A DNA stretch of 42,115 nt from Syntrophomonas sp. UBA5314 (GCA_002410325.1 DHRK01000007.1:259653-301767); one strand, 5' to 3'. Shown: positions 31,767 through 40,134, counted from the stretch's first letter. Made by a program: numbers and translations. The notes: generated by a model from the sequence alone, not told the origin.

Positions 31767-32492
31767 GTGGGCCGAATCCGGGTGGAAAACTTGAATAAAA
31801 CCCTTGATGGACTGCATACCCTGGATGGAGTATCCATGACGGTGGCCCGCAATGAACTGGTTGTGGTCCTGGGCCCCAGCGGCTGCGGCAAAAGCACCCT
31901 CCTGCATATTATTGCGGGATTGATAACCCCTGACCGGGGCCGTATATTCATTGACGGGGTAGATAGCACGGGGCGCACCGGACTGGTGGGTTATATGCAG
32001 CAAAAGGATCTGCTGCTGCCATCCCGCAGCGTCCTGGACAATATCTGCCTTCCCCTCTTGCTTCAGGGTAAAAGCCGGCCAGCCGCCCGGGCTGAAGCCG
32101 CCCGGTATACCTGCGACTTTGGACTGGGAGGCTTCGAATCCTATTACCCCCGGCAGCTGTCCGGCGGAATGCGCCAGCGGGCCGCCCTTCTGCGCACTTA
32201 TCTCTTTTCCCGGGAAATACTGCTCCTGGACGAGCCTTTTGCCTCCCTGGACGCCATTACCCGCCGCAAAATGCAGCTCTGGTTAAAGAAACTGCATAAG
32301 CAATTTGGTTCTTCCATCCTGTTTGTAACCCACGATATCGAGGAGGCCCTGCTGCTGGCCGATCGGATCTACGTATTTACGGCCCGGCCGGCCCGCATCC
32401 GGCTGGAATTAAGCCCCGGCCGGCCAGGCCGCCCCGAGTCTGAAATCAAGGAAGAAATACTGGCCATCCTTGAGGAGGAGGCTTCGGATTAA
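31767..32492 (+). CDS. thiZ: ABC transporter ATPase for a thiamin precursor (ThiZ-like)
   Basis: A 241-residue ATP-binding subunit with Walker A GPSGCGKST (about residue 36), a Q-loop in GYMQQKDLLLPSRSV, the ABC signature LSGGMRQRAALLRTY, Walker B EILLLDEPFASLD and the switch His in FVTHDIEEALLLADR. It is of the nitrate/sulfonate/taurine/ThiZ subfamily that pairs with SsuC-type permeases such as the one at 28,426. The start is GTG with AAGGAGG upstream. Its stop lies four bases from the convergent thiC stop, so the uptake and synthesis operons meet tail to tail here. Confidence 0.93.
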   Translation: MGRIRVENLNKTLDGLHTLDGVSMTVARNELVVVLGPSGCGKSTLLHIIAGLITPDRGRIFIDGVDSTGRTGLVGYMQQKDLLLPSRSVLDNICLPLLLQGKSRPAARAEAARYTCDFGLGGFESYYPRQLSGGMRQRAALLRTYLFSREILLLDEPFASLDAITRRKMQLWLKKLHKQFGSSILFVTHDIEEALLLADRIYVFTARPARIRLELSPGRPGRPESEIKEEILAILEEEASD

Positions 32493-32495
32493 TTA

Positions 32496-33794
32496 TTACC
32501 AGTCTGGTTTATCCATCCACTCCCGCATGTTCTTGACCGCACACAGGTCGCCGCACATGGTGCAGGTTTCCTCATCGGGCGGGCTGGATTCTTCGCGGTA
32601 GCGCCGGGCCTTTTCCGGGTCCAAAGCCAGGGTAAACATGGCTTCCCAGTCCAGGTTCTTCCTGGCCCGGCTCATCTCATAATCCCAGGTATAAGCCCCC
32701 TTCATCCCCTTGGCTAAATCTCCCGCATGGGCGGCGATCCGGGTTGCTACGATCCCTTCCCGCATGTCATCCAGGGTAGGCAGGCGCAAGTGCTCGGCCG
32801 GGGTGACGTAACAGAGAAAATCAGCCCCGGAAGCAGCGGCGATAGCTCCGCCTATGGCCGAGGTTATATGGTCATACCCCGGAGCGACATCGGTTACCAG
32901 CGGGCCCAGGACATAGAAGGGGGCTCCATGGCACAGTTTTTTCTGCAGGATCATGTTGGCGGCTATCTCTTGAACAGGCATATGCCCGGGCCCTTCGATC
33001 ATGACCTGTACATCTTTTTGCCAGGCCCTTAAGGTCAGCTCACCCAGGATGATCAATTCTTCAATCTGGCAGGCATCGCTGGCATCGTGAATGGAGCCGG
33101 GGCGGCAGGCGTCGCCCAGGCTCAGGGTGATGTCGTACTCACGGCAGATTTCCAACAACTCGTCAAAATGCTCGTAAAACGGGTTTTCTTTGCCGTTCGC
33201 GGCCATCCAGGCGAAGAGCAGCGATCCTCCCCGGGAAACTATGCTGGTCAGGCGCTCGCGGTTTTTTAATCTTTCCACCACCGCTCTGGTCAAGCCGGCA
33301 TGGATGGTCATGAAATCCACCCCGTCTTGGGCCTGGCTTTCTACCACCTCCAAAAAGTCCCCGGCTTTCAAATCCAGCCAGGAGGGGTCGCAGGTATGGG
33401 CCAGTTCATAGACCGGAACCGTACCGATCATGGCGGGAGATTCTGCGGTAAGCTTCCGGCGGAAGTCCCCGGCCGCTTCTCCGCAGCTCAAGTCCATAAT
33501 GGCCTCCGCCTGCATCGACCAGGCGGTCCGGGCTTTGGCCCATTCCCCCTGCCAGTCCCGGCAGGCGCCTGACACGCCTAAATTCACATTAATTTTGGTG
33601 CGCAGCCCTTTTCCAATGGCCCAGGGGTCCAGGCTTTTATGCCCCCGATTGGCGGGCAGCACTATGCTGCCCTCAGCCAAACCCTCGGCCAGAACAGCCG
33701 CTTCGATGCCCTCCCTTGCAGCCGCCCTTTTCATCTCCCCGGTAATACACCCCCGGCGGGCTGCTTCCTTTTGAGTCTTGAAGCTAGGTTCCAA
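32496..33794 (-). CDS. thiC: Phosphomethylpyrimidine synthase ThiC
   Basis: A 432-residue radical-SAM enzyme that converts aminoimidazole ribotide to HMP phosphate. Motifs include VNLGVSGACRDWQGEWAKA (N-G-x-S), FMTIHAGLT, SRGGSLLFAWMAANGKENPFYEHFDELLEICREYD, SLGDACRPGSIHDA, MIEGPGHMPVQEIAANM and FYVLGPLVTDVAPGYDHITSAIGGA. The C-terminal cluster ligand motif is CTMCGDLCAVK, Cys-x2-Cys-x3-Cys, one residue shorter than the E. coli spacing but the form I expect in clostridial short ThiC. The length is that of the short anaerobic type. Last gene of the minus-strand thi operon, overlapping the HAD gene by 11 bases. Confidence 0.97.
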   Translation of the reverse strand: MEPSFKTQKEAARRGCITGEMKRAAAREGIEAAVLAEGLAEGSIVLPANRGHKSLDPWAIGKGLRTKINVNLGVSGACRDWQGEWAKARTAWSMQAEAIMDLSCGEAAGDFRRKLTAESPAMIGTVPVYELAHTCDPSWLDLKAGDFLEVVESQAQDGVDFMTIHAGLTRAVVERLKNRERLTSIVSRGGSLLFAWMAANGKENPFYEHFDELLEICREYDITLSLGDACRPGSIHDASDACQIEELIILGELTLRAWQKDVQVMIEGPGHMPVQEIAANMILQKKLCHGAPFYVLGPLVTDVAPGYDHITSAIGGAIAAASGADFLCYVTPAEHLRLPTLDDMREGIVATRIAAHAGDLAKGMKGAYTWDYEMSRARKNLDWEAMFTLALDPEKARRYREESSPPDEETCTMCGDLCAVKNMREWMDKPDW

Positions 33795-34449
33795 TTTTCT
33801 TCTCCCCCTGTCCGATTATTCTACTCAGTATTCTGATTACGTCATGAAAATCTTTAAAATGGTGAAAGGCTATGCTATTCTCCCGGCAGTGGCGGGCCAG
33901 GGCGTCTTTGGCCAGAACGATATCACAGCGCCCGGCGGCGCAGCGGTCGGAATACCCGTCACCTATATAAACACTGACTGCCCCGGGCGGGGTTTGGGCC
34001 TGCACTATGCTGCTTTTACAGGTGCCGCATTTTCCGCACTCGGGATTGGAGTGGAATGAGGTAAATATCCACCCGCCGGCATAATCCAGATGGTTGGCGT
34101 AATAGGGTATGGCCAATCCGTATTTTTGTAAGATCGGCGCAATGTAGTTGTCGTAGCCGTCGCTGACTATGTAAATCGATGCCGGCCAGGTGGATATCCA
34201 TTCCAGGAAGGCCGGGAAACCCGGATCGAGCTCTTGCTCCAGGAAGAATGCTTCCAGTTCCGAGGGGCTGGCCTTCATTATATCCAGGGTTTTCTGGGCG
34301 CACTGGGCGGTGCTTAAAAGCCCTTCCTCCCACATGCGATTAATCTCTTCCCAGTCTGGCGCGGCAAAACGCTTTACCATATGATAACCTACGTCACGAT
34401 AGGCCACGGTGCCGTCAAAATCCAAAAATATCACCAGGGGTTTTTCCAT
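33784..34449 (-). CDS. HAD-superfamily phosphatase (MtnX-like)
   Basis: A 221-residue HAD phosphatase of the MtnX/phosphoserine-phosphatase type. Motif I is FLDFDGTVAYRDV (the nucleophile and acid Asps), motif II Ser in YIVSDGYDN and motif IV YIGDGYSDRCAA. A cysteine-rich stretch, NPECGKCGTCK, resembles the metal-binding insertion of MtnX proteins. It sits between thiE and thiC with overlapping ends, so it is expressed with the pathway and probably removes phosphate from a thiamin intermediate such as HMP phosphate or thiamin monophosphate. That role is inferred from position only; the methionine-salvage function of MtnX has no support here. Confidence 0.85.
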   Translation of the reverse strand: MEKPLVIFLDFDGTVAYRDVGYHMVKRFAAPDWEEINRMWEEGLLSTAQCAQKTLDIMKASPSELEAFFLEQELDPGFPAFLEWISTWPASIYIVSDGYDNYIAPILQKYGLAIPYYANHLDYAGGWIFTSFHSNPECGKCGTCKSSIVQAQTPPGAVSVYIGDGYSDRCAAGRCDIVLAKDALARHCRENSIAFHHFKDFHDVIRILSRIIGQGEKKIGT

Positions 34450-35063
34450 AATTCCACCATCTTTCGCGCCGCTTTTTCTATGTCCGGGGCGTCCATAAGG
34501 CAGGATACTACGGCTGCTCCGTCGGCCCCGCTGTCGCGCACTGCCGCCAAATTGCTTAAATCAATTCCGCCAATGGCCACGACCGGAATACTTACCCGGT
34601 TTTTTACCTCCCGGAGCAATGCCAGTCCGGTTGGATGCAAGGCATCGGCTTTGGTGGCGGTGGCATAGACCGGTCCCCAGCCCAGGTAGCTGGCGCCGTC
34701 CTTTTGCCCCTGGCAGGCCTCCCCCAGGCTGCTTACCGATAAACCGATGATCTTATCTTTCCCCCACAGCCTGACGACTTCAGGCAAGGGCAGGTCTTCC
34801 TGCCCGATGTGCAGGCCGTCGGCGTCAACCGCCATGGCCATGTCGAGCCGGTCATTGATAATTAAGGGCACGCCGCTTTCCCGCAATGCCTCTTTCAGGC
34901 CTAAAGCCAGTTGATAGAACTCCCGGCCGCCGGCCTCTTTTTCCCGCAGCTGAACCATGGTGACCCCGCCTCTGACCGCCTTCAATACTTCATCTAGCAG
35001 GGAGCGGCCCCGCAGGAAGCTCCGGTCGGTTACCAGGTACAGGGTATAATCTGTTTTCAGCAT
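34431..35063 (-). CDS. thiE: Thiamine-phosphate synthase ThiE
   Basis: A 210-residue TIM-barrel enzyme that joins HMP pyrophosphate to thiazole phosphate to make thiamin phosphate. Motifs: YLVTDRSFLRGRS, LKAVRGGVTMVQLREKEAGG (phosphate binding and the R-E-K), VPLIINDRLDMAMAVDADGLHIGQEDLP (the D-G-x-H-x-G-Q-x-D signature), YLGWGPVYATATKAD and VVAIGGIDLSNLAAVRDSGADGAAVVS. Overlaps the HAD gene by 19 bases and thiM by seven. Part of a compact, translationally coupled minus-strand operon. Confidence 0.97.
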   Translation of the reverse strand: MLKTDYTLYLVTDRSFLRGRSLLDEVLKAVRGGVTMVQLREKEAGGREFYQLALGLKEALRESGVPLIINDRLDMAMAVDADGLHIGQEDLPLPEVVRLWGKDKIIGLSVSSLGEACQGQKDGASYLGWGPVYATATKADALHPTGLALLREVKNRVSIPVVAIGGIDLSNLAAVRDSGADGAAVVSCLMDAPDIEKAARKMVELWKNPW

Positions 35064-35851
35064 TCCAGACGCCCCGCTTTAATAATATCCCGGCCCTGCA
35101 GGCTATATAAGCGATCCATCAAGTTGATTCTGAAACTGCCCGGGCCGCTGCTCTGCCCGGCCGCTTTTTCCCCGGCGATATTGAAAGCCAGGGTCCCTGT
35201 TATGCCGGCCATCCAGGGATCATCCGGAGACGCCGCCAGGCAGGCCGCTATCACTGCCCCCAGCATACATCCCGCCCCGGTTATGGCCTGAAAAAGCGGG
35301 CTGCCGTTGGTTATCCGGGCGGTCTTCTCCCCTACCACCAGGTCCTGGGCGCCGCTGGCTACCACTACTGACCGGTAGTTTCGGTAAAGGGAACGGCAGG
35401 CCGCTTCAGCCCCTTCGCCTTCATCCAGCGAATCCACCCCGCACACTTTGGCGTCAAAGCCGGCCAGGCTTTTTATCTCAGCTTGATTTCCCTTCAGAAT
35501 GGTGAGGGCTTTCGATTCCATAATCATCCGGCAGGCCCTCCGGTATGACATGATAACTCCACAGGCCACCGGATCGAGCACCAGAGGTATATCTTCCGCA
35601 CGGGCGGCTGAAACCGCGCCGGCCATAGCCAACTCCTGATCCTGGGTCAGTGAACCTACGTTCAGATAGACGGCATTGGCCAGGCGGGCAAATTCGCCGG
35701 CGTCCTGCTCGTGTTCTGCCATGGCCGGTGATGCGCCGGCGGCCAGAAGTACATTGGCCACCTCGTTTATGCTTACATAATTGGTAATACAATGAACCAA
35801 CGGTCTTTTGACCCTCAGTTTTTCCCACAGCTCGGCTGCCTGGTAGATCAA
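35057..35851 (-). CDS. thiM: Hydroxyethylthiazole kinase ThiM
   Basis: A 264-residue salvage kinase that phosphorylates the thiazole alcohol. Family landmarks: RPLVHCITNYVSINEVANVLLAAGASPAMAE, VYLNVGSLTQDQ, LVLDPVACG, ILKGNQAEIKSLAG and the catalytic Cys loop ITGAGCMLGAVIAAC. The start is TTG overlapping the thiD stop (TTGA), with AGGGGAG at a suitable distance. Its presence, without thiazole-synthesis genes (thiG, thiH, thiF, thiS) in the window, suggests the cell salvages thiazole or makes it elsewhere. Confidence 0.97.
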   Translation of the reverse strand: MIYQAAELWEKLRVKRPLVHCITNYVSINEVANVLLAAGASPAMAEHEQDAGEFARLANAVYLNVGSLTQDQELAMAGAVSAARAEDIPLVLDPVACGVIMSYRRACRMIMESKALTILKGNQAEIKSLAGFDAKVCGVDSLDEGEGAEAACRSLYRNYRSVVVASGAQDLVVGEKTARITNGSPLFQAITGAGCMLGAVIAACLAASPDDPWMAGITGTLAFNIAGEKAAGQSSGPGSFRINLMDRLYSLQGRDIIKAGRLEC

Positions 35852-36666
35852 TCTCCTTCTCCCCTTTCTTCACTATCCTGCAAATAAAAATGGTTGAGCA
35901 GGGCCGCTCCCTGACCGAGCCGGCAGGCCGTCTTTATCGCCCCTTCCACATAGCGTTTGGCTTTGGCTACGGCTTCCGGGACCGGAAGTTCCCGGGCTAA
36001 AAAGACGGCCAGAGCGGAGGCAAAAGCGCATCCCGTACCGTGATAGCCCGTCCCGGGAATCTTTTCGCCTGGATATACCCGAATTTTCCCATCGTGGCCC
36101 AGGATATCCAGCGGGTTTCCCGCATGGTGCCCTCCTTTTAAAACCACCCAGGCGGGCCCCAGATGAGTCAGTTCCAGACAGGCTTTTTCCATGTCGCTCC
36201 GGCTTTGGACGGGCCGGCCCAGGATGGCTTCAGCTTCCGGTATATTGGGTGTAAGCACGGTAGCCAGAGGAAAAAGACCGGCAACAAATTCCTCCCTCGC
36301 CTCTCTGTCAAGCAGCGCACTGCCGCTGCTTGACTCCAGGAGCGGATCGATGACCACCGGCAGCCCGGGGCGTTTTTCCCTAAACCGCTTCAAAAACGAC
36401 ATTACGCTTTGCACTATTCTTTCATTGCCCAGCATGCCTATTTTTACCGCGTCTACAGGCAGGTCCGCCTCCAAAGCCTCCAGCTGCGCGTCCAGCATTT
36501 GCGGCTCAATATACTGCACTCCCCGGATTTCCCTGGTATTTTGGGCGGTTACGGCGGTAACCGCGGTAAGCGCGTAGGCCCCCAGGGCGCTTATGGTTTT
36601 TAGGTCCGCCTGCAGGCCCGCCCCTCCACAGGGATCAAATCCGGCTATAGTCAGGACACAGCGCAT
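35848..36666 (-). CDS. thiD: Hydroxymethylpyrimidine/phosphomethylpyrimidine kinase ThiD
   Basis: A 272-residue ribokinase-fold kinase that phosphorylates HMP twice. Motifs: MRCVLTIAGFDPCGGAGLQADL (the usual S-x-G-x-D-P-S-G-G-A-G with Cys at the Ser position), VTAVTAQNTREIRGV, AVKIGMLGNERIV, VVIDPLLESSSGSALL, VVLKGGHHAG and the catalytic GTGYHGTGCAFASALAVFLA region. The ATG at 36,666 has GGGAGG seven bases upstream; an ATG 15 bases earlier includes that site. First gene of the minus-strand thi operon, directly after the riboswitch terminator. A short C-terminal tail (LQDSEERGEGD) ends on the thiM start. Confidence 0.96.
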   Translation of the reverse strand: MRCVLTIAGFDPCGGAGLQADLKTISALGAYALTAVTAVTAQNTREIRGVQYIEPQMLDAQLEALEADLPVDAVKIGMLGNERIVQSVMSFLKRFREKRPGLPVVIDPLLESSSGSALLDREAREEFVAGLFPLATVLTPNIPEAEAILGRPVQSRSDMEKACLELTHLGPAWVVLKGGHHAGNPLDILGHDGKIRVYPGEKIPGTGYHGTGCAFASALAVFLARELPVPEAVAKAKRYVEGAIKTACRLGQGAALLNHFYLQDSEERGEGD

Positions 36667-36684
36667 TATTTTTCCTCCCATGCC

Positions 36685-36720
36685 AAAAAGGTGAACCAGC
36701 AGAATAATGGTTCACCTTTT
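36685..36720 (-). terminator. TPP-riboswitch terminator (minus strand)
   Basis: AAAAGGTGAACCA and TGGTTCACCTTTT form a perfect 13-bp stem with a 9-base loop; on the minus strand it ends in a T-run. It lies between the TPP aptamer and the thiD ribosome binding site, so TPP should end transcription before thiD. Confidence 0.9.
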
Positions 36721-36738
36721 ATATTCAAGGTTCAGCAC

Positions 36739-36824
36739 TTCCCTACGCTGGTATGATCCAGATCAGGTTTGAAGGGTCAGAGGCTTGCGCCTCTATCTCA
36801 GCCCCGCGTAAGGGGCCCCCCTAG
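36739..36824 (-). ncRNA. TPP riboswitch (THI box), minus strand
   Basis: On the minus strand: CTAGGGGGGCCCC, GGGGCTGAGATAG, a P3 arm, GACCCTTCAAACCTGATCTGG and ATACCAGCGTAGGGAAG, all the conserved THI-box elements in order. It leads into thiD-thiM-thiE-HAD-thiC. A strong terminator follows. Confidence 0.97.
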
Positions 36825-36850
36825 TGTCCTTATGCAGTTGATTAAATAGC

Positions 36851-36879
36851 ATTATATAGCAGTTGCCCCCTGACAACAA
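36851..36879 (-). promoter_or_regulatory. Sigma-A promoter of the minus-strand thi operon
   Basis: On the minus strand TTGTTG (36,874-36,879), a 17-base spacer and TATAAT (36,851-36,856) lie about 27 bases upstream of the TPP aptamer. Confidence 0.75.
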
Positions 36880-36932
36880 GCATAAAATAATGAGTGAATG
36901 AGTTCGGGGACGCTTCTTCAACTCATTTGCGT

Positions 36933-37910
36933 TTAGCTGGCGCTTAAGGTGCTTTCCCACTTTTTACAGCGGTCGCCCCAGTAGGCCAGGGGGGTGCTGC
37001 CCCGTCTGATGCATACCACTTCGCACATGTTGGGACAGCCGGAACACTCGTAACTGCGCGAGGAGAAATCCTCTCCCAGGACAAAATCGGCTCCCCGGAA
37101 GAGGCTGGGGCTGTTCTTGTATTGCTTTTGTTCACGAGCCAGCAGGGCCGCTCCAATAGCCCCCATAACCTCGTAATGTTCGGGTATGTTGATGGGAAGC
37201 TGTAGGACCTTTTGAAACGCGGTTTTCAAACCGGCATTGGCCGCCACCCCTCCCTGAAAAACGATTGGGGAGTTTATCTTTTTGCCCTTGCCGACATTGT
37301 TCAGATAGTTTCTCACCAGGGCCTCACAGAGCCCCATCAAGATCTCTTCCACCGGATAACCCATCTGCTGCTTGTGGATCATGTCCGATTCGGCAAACAC
37401 GCCGCAGCGCCCGGCGATCCTGACCGGCTGCCGGGCCTGAACCGCCCTTCCCCCAAAGTCTTCAATGGCAATGTTGAGACGGGCGGCCTGCTGATCCAAA
37501 AAGGAACCGGTTCCCGCCGCACAGACTGTATTCATGGCAAAATCCACCACTATCCCGTCCTGCATCAGGATCAGTTTGGAATCCTGTCCGCCGATTTCAA
37601 TGATGGTGCGAACCTGGGGGAAGGAATGGGAAGCCGCCACTCCATGCGCGGTGATCTCGTTTTTTACCACATCGGCTCCCAGTATAACATCGGCCAGATG
37701 CCTGCCGCTGCCGGTGGTCCCGACTCCCAGCACCCGTCCGCCGCCGGCTGAATCGCTGATCCGGCCAAAGCCCTCCTGAATTGCCTTTACCGGATTACCC
37801 TGAGTGCGCAGGTATAGTTTATCAACCAGTTCCCCCCGGCGATCCAGCAGGACAAAATTGCTGCTCACCGAGCCTATATCTACACCGAGAAAGTAAGCCA
37901 ACACGCTCAT
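36933..37910 (-). CDS. 2-hydroxyacyl-CoA dehydratase activase-type ATPase (BadF/BadG family)
   Basis: A 325-residue ASKHA-fold ATPase that uses ATP to push an electron through a subunit-bridging [4Fe-4S] cluster to a partner protein. Motifs: FLGVDIGSVSSNFVLLD (phosphate 1), GVGTTGSGRHLADVILGADVVKNEITAHG, IIEIGGQDSKLI, MNTVCAAGTGSFLDQQAARL (cluster Cys and switch region) and IAGRCGVFAESDMIHKQQ (second cluster Cys). A Cys-rich C-terminal extension, YECSGCPNMCEVVCIRRG, may hold another cluster, as in DUF2229-associated activases. Its start overlaps the next upstream gene by four bases. No classic dehydratase subunit is in the window. Confidence 0.92.
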   Translation of the reverse strand: MSVLAYFLGVDIGSVSSNFVLLDRRGELVDKLYLRTQGNPVKAIQEGFGRISDSAGGGRVLGVGTTGSGRHLADVILGADVVKNEITAHGVAASHSFPQVRTIIEIGGQDSKLILMQDGIVVDFAMNTVCAAGTGSFLDQQAARLNIAIEDFGGRAVQARQPVRIAGRCGVFAESDMIHKQQMGYPVEEILMGLCEALVRNYLNNVGKGKKINSPIVFQGGVAANAGLKTAFQKVLQLPINIPEHYEVMGAIGAALLAREQKQYKNSPSLFRGADFVLGEDFSSRSYECSGCPNMCEVVCIRRGSTPLAYWGDRCKKWESTLSAS

Positions 37911-39064
37911 CCTTTCATATTCAACTTTATAGCCGCCTTGTTTTCAACCGACCTGCTCGGGCTGGGCCCGGAAGCTGCCGCACCGCCGGCCAGGCGCTTG
38001 CGGCGTGCCAGCATATCGACAAAGGCCTCTAAACGGGTATAGACTCCGGCGGTTCCCGAATGCTCGTCAAAATACAAGGTCATGCAGGGGATCCGCAGTT
38101 CACGGCTGACCCTCCCCATCACCGACTGGGCCACAATTTCCGGCATGCAGGTCAGGGGGCCGATCTGGATGATCCCGTCATAACCGCGACGGGCGAAGTC
38201 CACGCTGCATCCCACCGTTTCACGGCCATGGCCGCCCACTGCGTAATTCAGGAAGGGGCTGGAAGCTTCCAATATGTATTTGTGGTTGGACTTTTTCACC
38301 CAGCCGCCCAGAATGTGATCATTGACCCAATCGCTCAAGTAAACCGATCGGGTCACTTCCGCGTTGATTCTGCCCAGGTGACGGGCAATATGGCAGTTGG
38401 TGGCGGGTTCAAGGATGGTATATATTTCGCCCACCAGTCCAATTTTAAGAACCGGCTCGTCACTGCGGGGCACGGCGCGCATAGCCTGATCAGCCCGGAG
38501 AGTGGCATCCTCCAGATCTTTTGGATCGTGAATCCCGTCGATGGCGCGAAGGCCCACTTCGAAATGCTTTTCAACCAGGGCTTTGTCAATGGCCCGGGGC
38601 AGACAGAATTCCAGAGTCTTTTCCAGTACTTCCACCGCTTTTAATTTGTCCCAGGCAAACTTCAAGGCTCTATAAGCCTGACTGAGGCTTACGTTTTCCC
38701 CCAGGGCTCTGAGCTGCCGAAGCAGGTCGGACAACCGTGAATCAGGAGCTTCCAGAACCACCATGGTAAAATTGTATCCCAGGTCTTTGAGTATCTCCCT
38801 TTCCACCTGGGCGAAATAGCCAAAACGGCAGGGGCCCCAGCCGCCGCCCATCACTATGGTGTCGGCTCCTTTTTCCATGGCCTCAATAAAATTGCCTACA
38901 TTTATCTTCAAGGGCAGGCAGGCAAACTCCGGAGAGTATTTTACGCCCAGTTCCAGAGTGCGTTTGCTTACCGGCGGCGGCGATACCATCTCCAGTTTGA
39001 GCCCCCGGAACACTTCTTTTATGGCAATATACATATTACCCATGTGAGGAAAGGTCGCTATCAC
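37907..39064 (-). CDS. DUF2229-like activase partner (2-hydroxyacyl-CoA dehydratase-related), first copy
   Basis: A 385-residue soluble protein of the BcrB/HgdB-related group that accompanies activases. Conserved elements are SPEFACLPLKINVGNFIEA near residue 52 (cluster-type Cys), GGGWGPCRFGYFAQV near 80 (second Cys), IGLVGEIYTILEPATNCHI near 210 (third), GPLTCMPEIVAQSVMGRV near 300 (fourth) and FDEHSGTAGVYTRLEAFVDML. Such Cys patterns suggest an Fe-S cluster accepting electrons from the activase. GTG start with AGGAGG about ten bases upstream. It overlaps the activase gene by four bases and the upstream paralog by 29 bases, so all three are tightly coupled. Substrate unknown. Confidence 0.85.
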   Translation of the reverse strand: MIATFPHMGNMYIAIKEVFRGLKLEMVSPPPVSKRTLELGVKYSPEFACLPLKINVGNFIEAMEKGADTIVMGGGWGPCRFGYFAQVEREILKDLGYNFTMVVLEAPDSRLSDLLRQLRALGENVSLSQAYRALKFAWDKLKAVEVLEKTLEFCLPRAIDKALVEKHFEVGLRAIDGIHDPKDLEDATLRADQAMRAVPRSDEPVLKIGLVGEIYTILEPATNCHIARHLGRINAEVTRSVYLSDWVNDHILGGWVKKSNHKYILEASSPFLNYAVGGHGRETVGCSVDFARRGYDGIIQIGPLTCMPEIVAQSVMGRVSRELRIPCMTLYFDEHSGTAGVYTRLEAFVDMLARRKRLAGGAAASGPSPSRSVENKAAIKLNMKG

Positions 39065-40028
39065 AGATGCTCATCCTCCTTCGCCGCAGCATGTCGCAAA
39101 AGGCTTCCAGACGGGTCAGCATACCCGCTTCCCCGGTGTGTTCGTCGATAGTCAGAAACATAAAGGGTTTATTTTTAATTTTCCGCTCGATGATTTCCCC
39201 GATGATGGAATCCGGTCCGCAGGCAAAGCAGGCGACATAGATGATACCGTCGACATCTTCCCTTTGATCGAGATGCAGGGCGCTTCCCAGCATGGATCGT
39301 CCCAAAGTCCAAAAGACCCTTTTGGGAACCGTAGCGGCCTGCTCCTCAACTGCTTTTCGTTCCAATCTCTCCGGCAGCAGCACTCGACTGCCCATACGGC
39401 GCAGTCGGTTTATCATATCCATGCTGATGCCCGGGTCGTAAATAGCATAACCATGGCCCAGCATACCGATATTCAGATCGGCTTCAGGCATCGTCGGGGC
39501 CGGCTGACCCTCCCAGATTTTTATAGCCTCGGCCATGGTATAGCCTTCCCGGGCCAGCGCCCGGCAGAATTCCAGTTCCTGAAGACCGTGCTGGTAAGCC
39601 CGCTCCCAGTCTCGGCGCTTAACCGCCAGCAGCCGGCCCAGTCTTTTCATCTCATCTTGAAAACCCTTCCGGCTTTTGCTCATATCGACCACGATATCGA
39701 TAAGCGGGGGCGCCTCTTCGACCAGAGCCCGCACCATATCCGGGAGGCCCATAAATTTGGGACAAATAAAGCTTCGTTCTTCAATGCTGACCAGGCGCGG
39801 CACAAAGAGATAATCCAGGCGGCAGCTGCATAATTCCCGGATGTGGCCCATATAAACCTTGATGGGAAAACAGGCCTCGTCAACCGCTGTATCAATACCC
39901 ATTTCTATGGTAAGGCGGCTGCTGGGAGAGGAAGTGATCACTTCCCAGCCCAGATCCTCAAAAAACGTCTTCCACAGCGGGTAATAGTAAAAATAAAAAA
40001 GGCCATGGGGTATTCCGATTCTCTTCAT
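39036..40028 (-). CDS. DUF2229-like activase partner, second copy
   Basis: A 330-residue paralog-type partner: MKRIGIPHGLFYFYYYPLWK, VDEACFPIKVYMGHIREL, FVPRLVSIEERSFICPKFMGLP, IGMLGHGYAIYDPGIS, YVACFACGPDSIIGEII and LTIDEHTGEAGMLTRLEAFCDML. The F-x-C-G-P-D and D-E-H-x-G-E-A-G motifs match DUF2229. In many anaerobes activase and DUF2229 parts are fused in one very large protein; here they are three separate genes. The ATG at 40,028 with AGGAGG nine bases upstream is chosen over an ATG 63 bases earlier. It is the first gene of the three and follows the spoVA genes after a hairpin. Confidence 0.85.
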   Translation of the reverse strand: MKRIGIPHGLFYFYYYPLWKTFFEDLGWEVITSSPSSRLTIEMGIDTAVDEACFPIKVYMGHIRELCSCRLDYLFVPRLVSIEERSFICPKFMGLPDMVRALVEEAPPLIDIVVDMSKSRKGFQDEMKRLGRLLAVKRRDWERAYQHGLQELEFCRALAREGYTMAEAIKIWEGQPAPTMPEADLNIGMLGHGYAIYDPGISMDMINRLRRMGSRVLLPERLERKAVEEQAATVPKRVFWTLGRSMLGSALHLDQREDVDGIIYVACFACGPDSIIGEIIERKIKNKPFMFLTIDEHTGEAGMLTRLEAFCDMLRRRRMSICDSDLSSHG

Positions 40029-40096
40029 GCCGCTTAACCTCCTGACGAGATAATTGTGGCCCAAAGATGCAGGTCTTAAACGTCTAATCAAGCTGA

Positions 40097-40130
40097 AACT
40101 GCCAGGGCATTTGACCAGGCCCAGACAGTC
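40097..40130 (-). terminator. Hairpin after spoVAE
   Basis: On the minus strand GACTGTCTGGGC and GCCCTGGCAGTT form a stem with one mismatch and a 10-base loop, followed only by TTTCAG. It is a weak terminator at best, and read-through into the DUF2229-like genes is possible. Confidence 0.35.
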
Positions 40131-40134
40131 ATTC

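Noticed and set aside
37212..37751. Plus-strand reading frames opposite the activase and DUF2229-like genes
   Set aside because: Antisense shadows without ribosome binding sites or recognisable domains.
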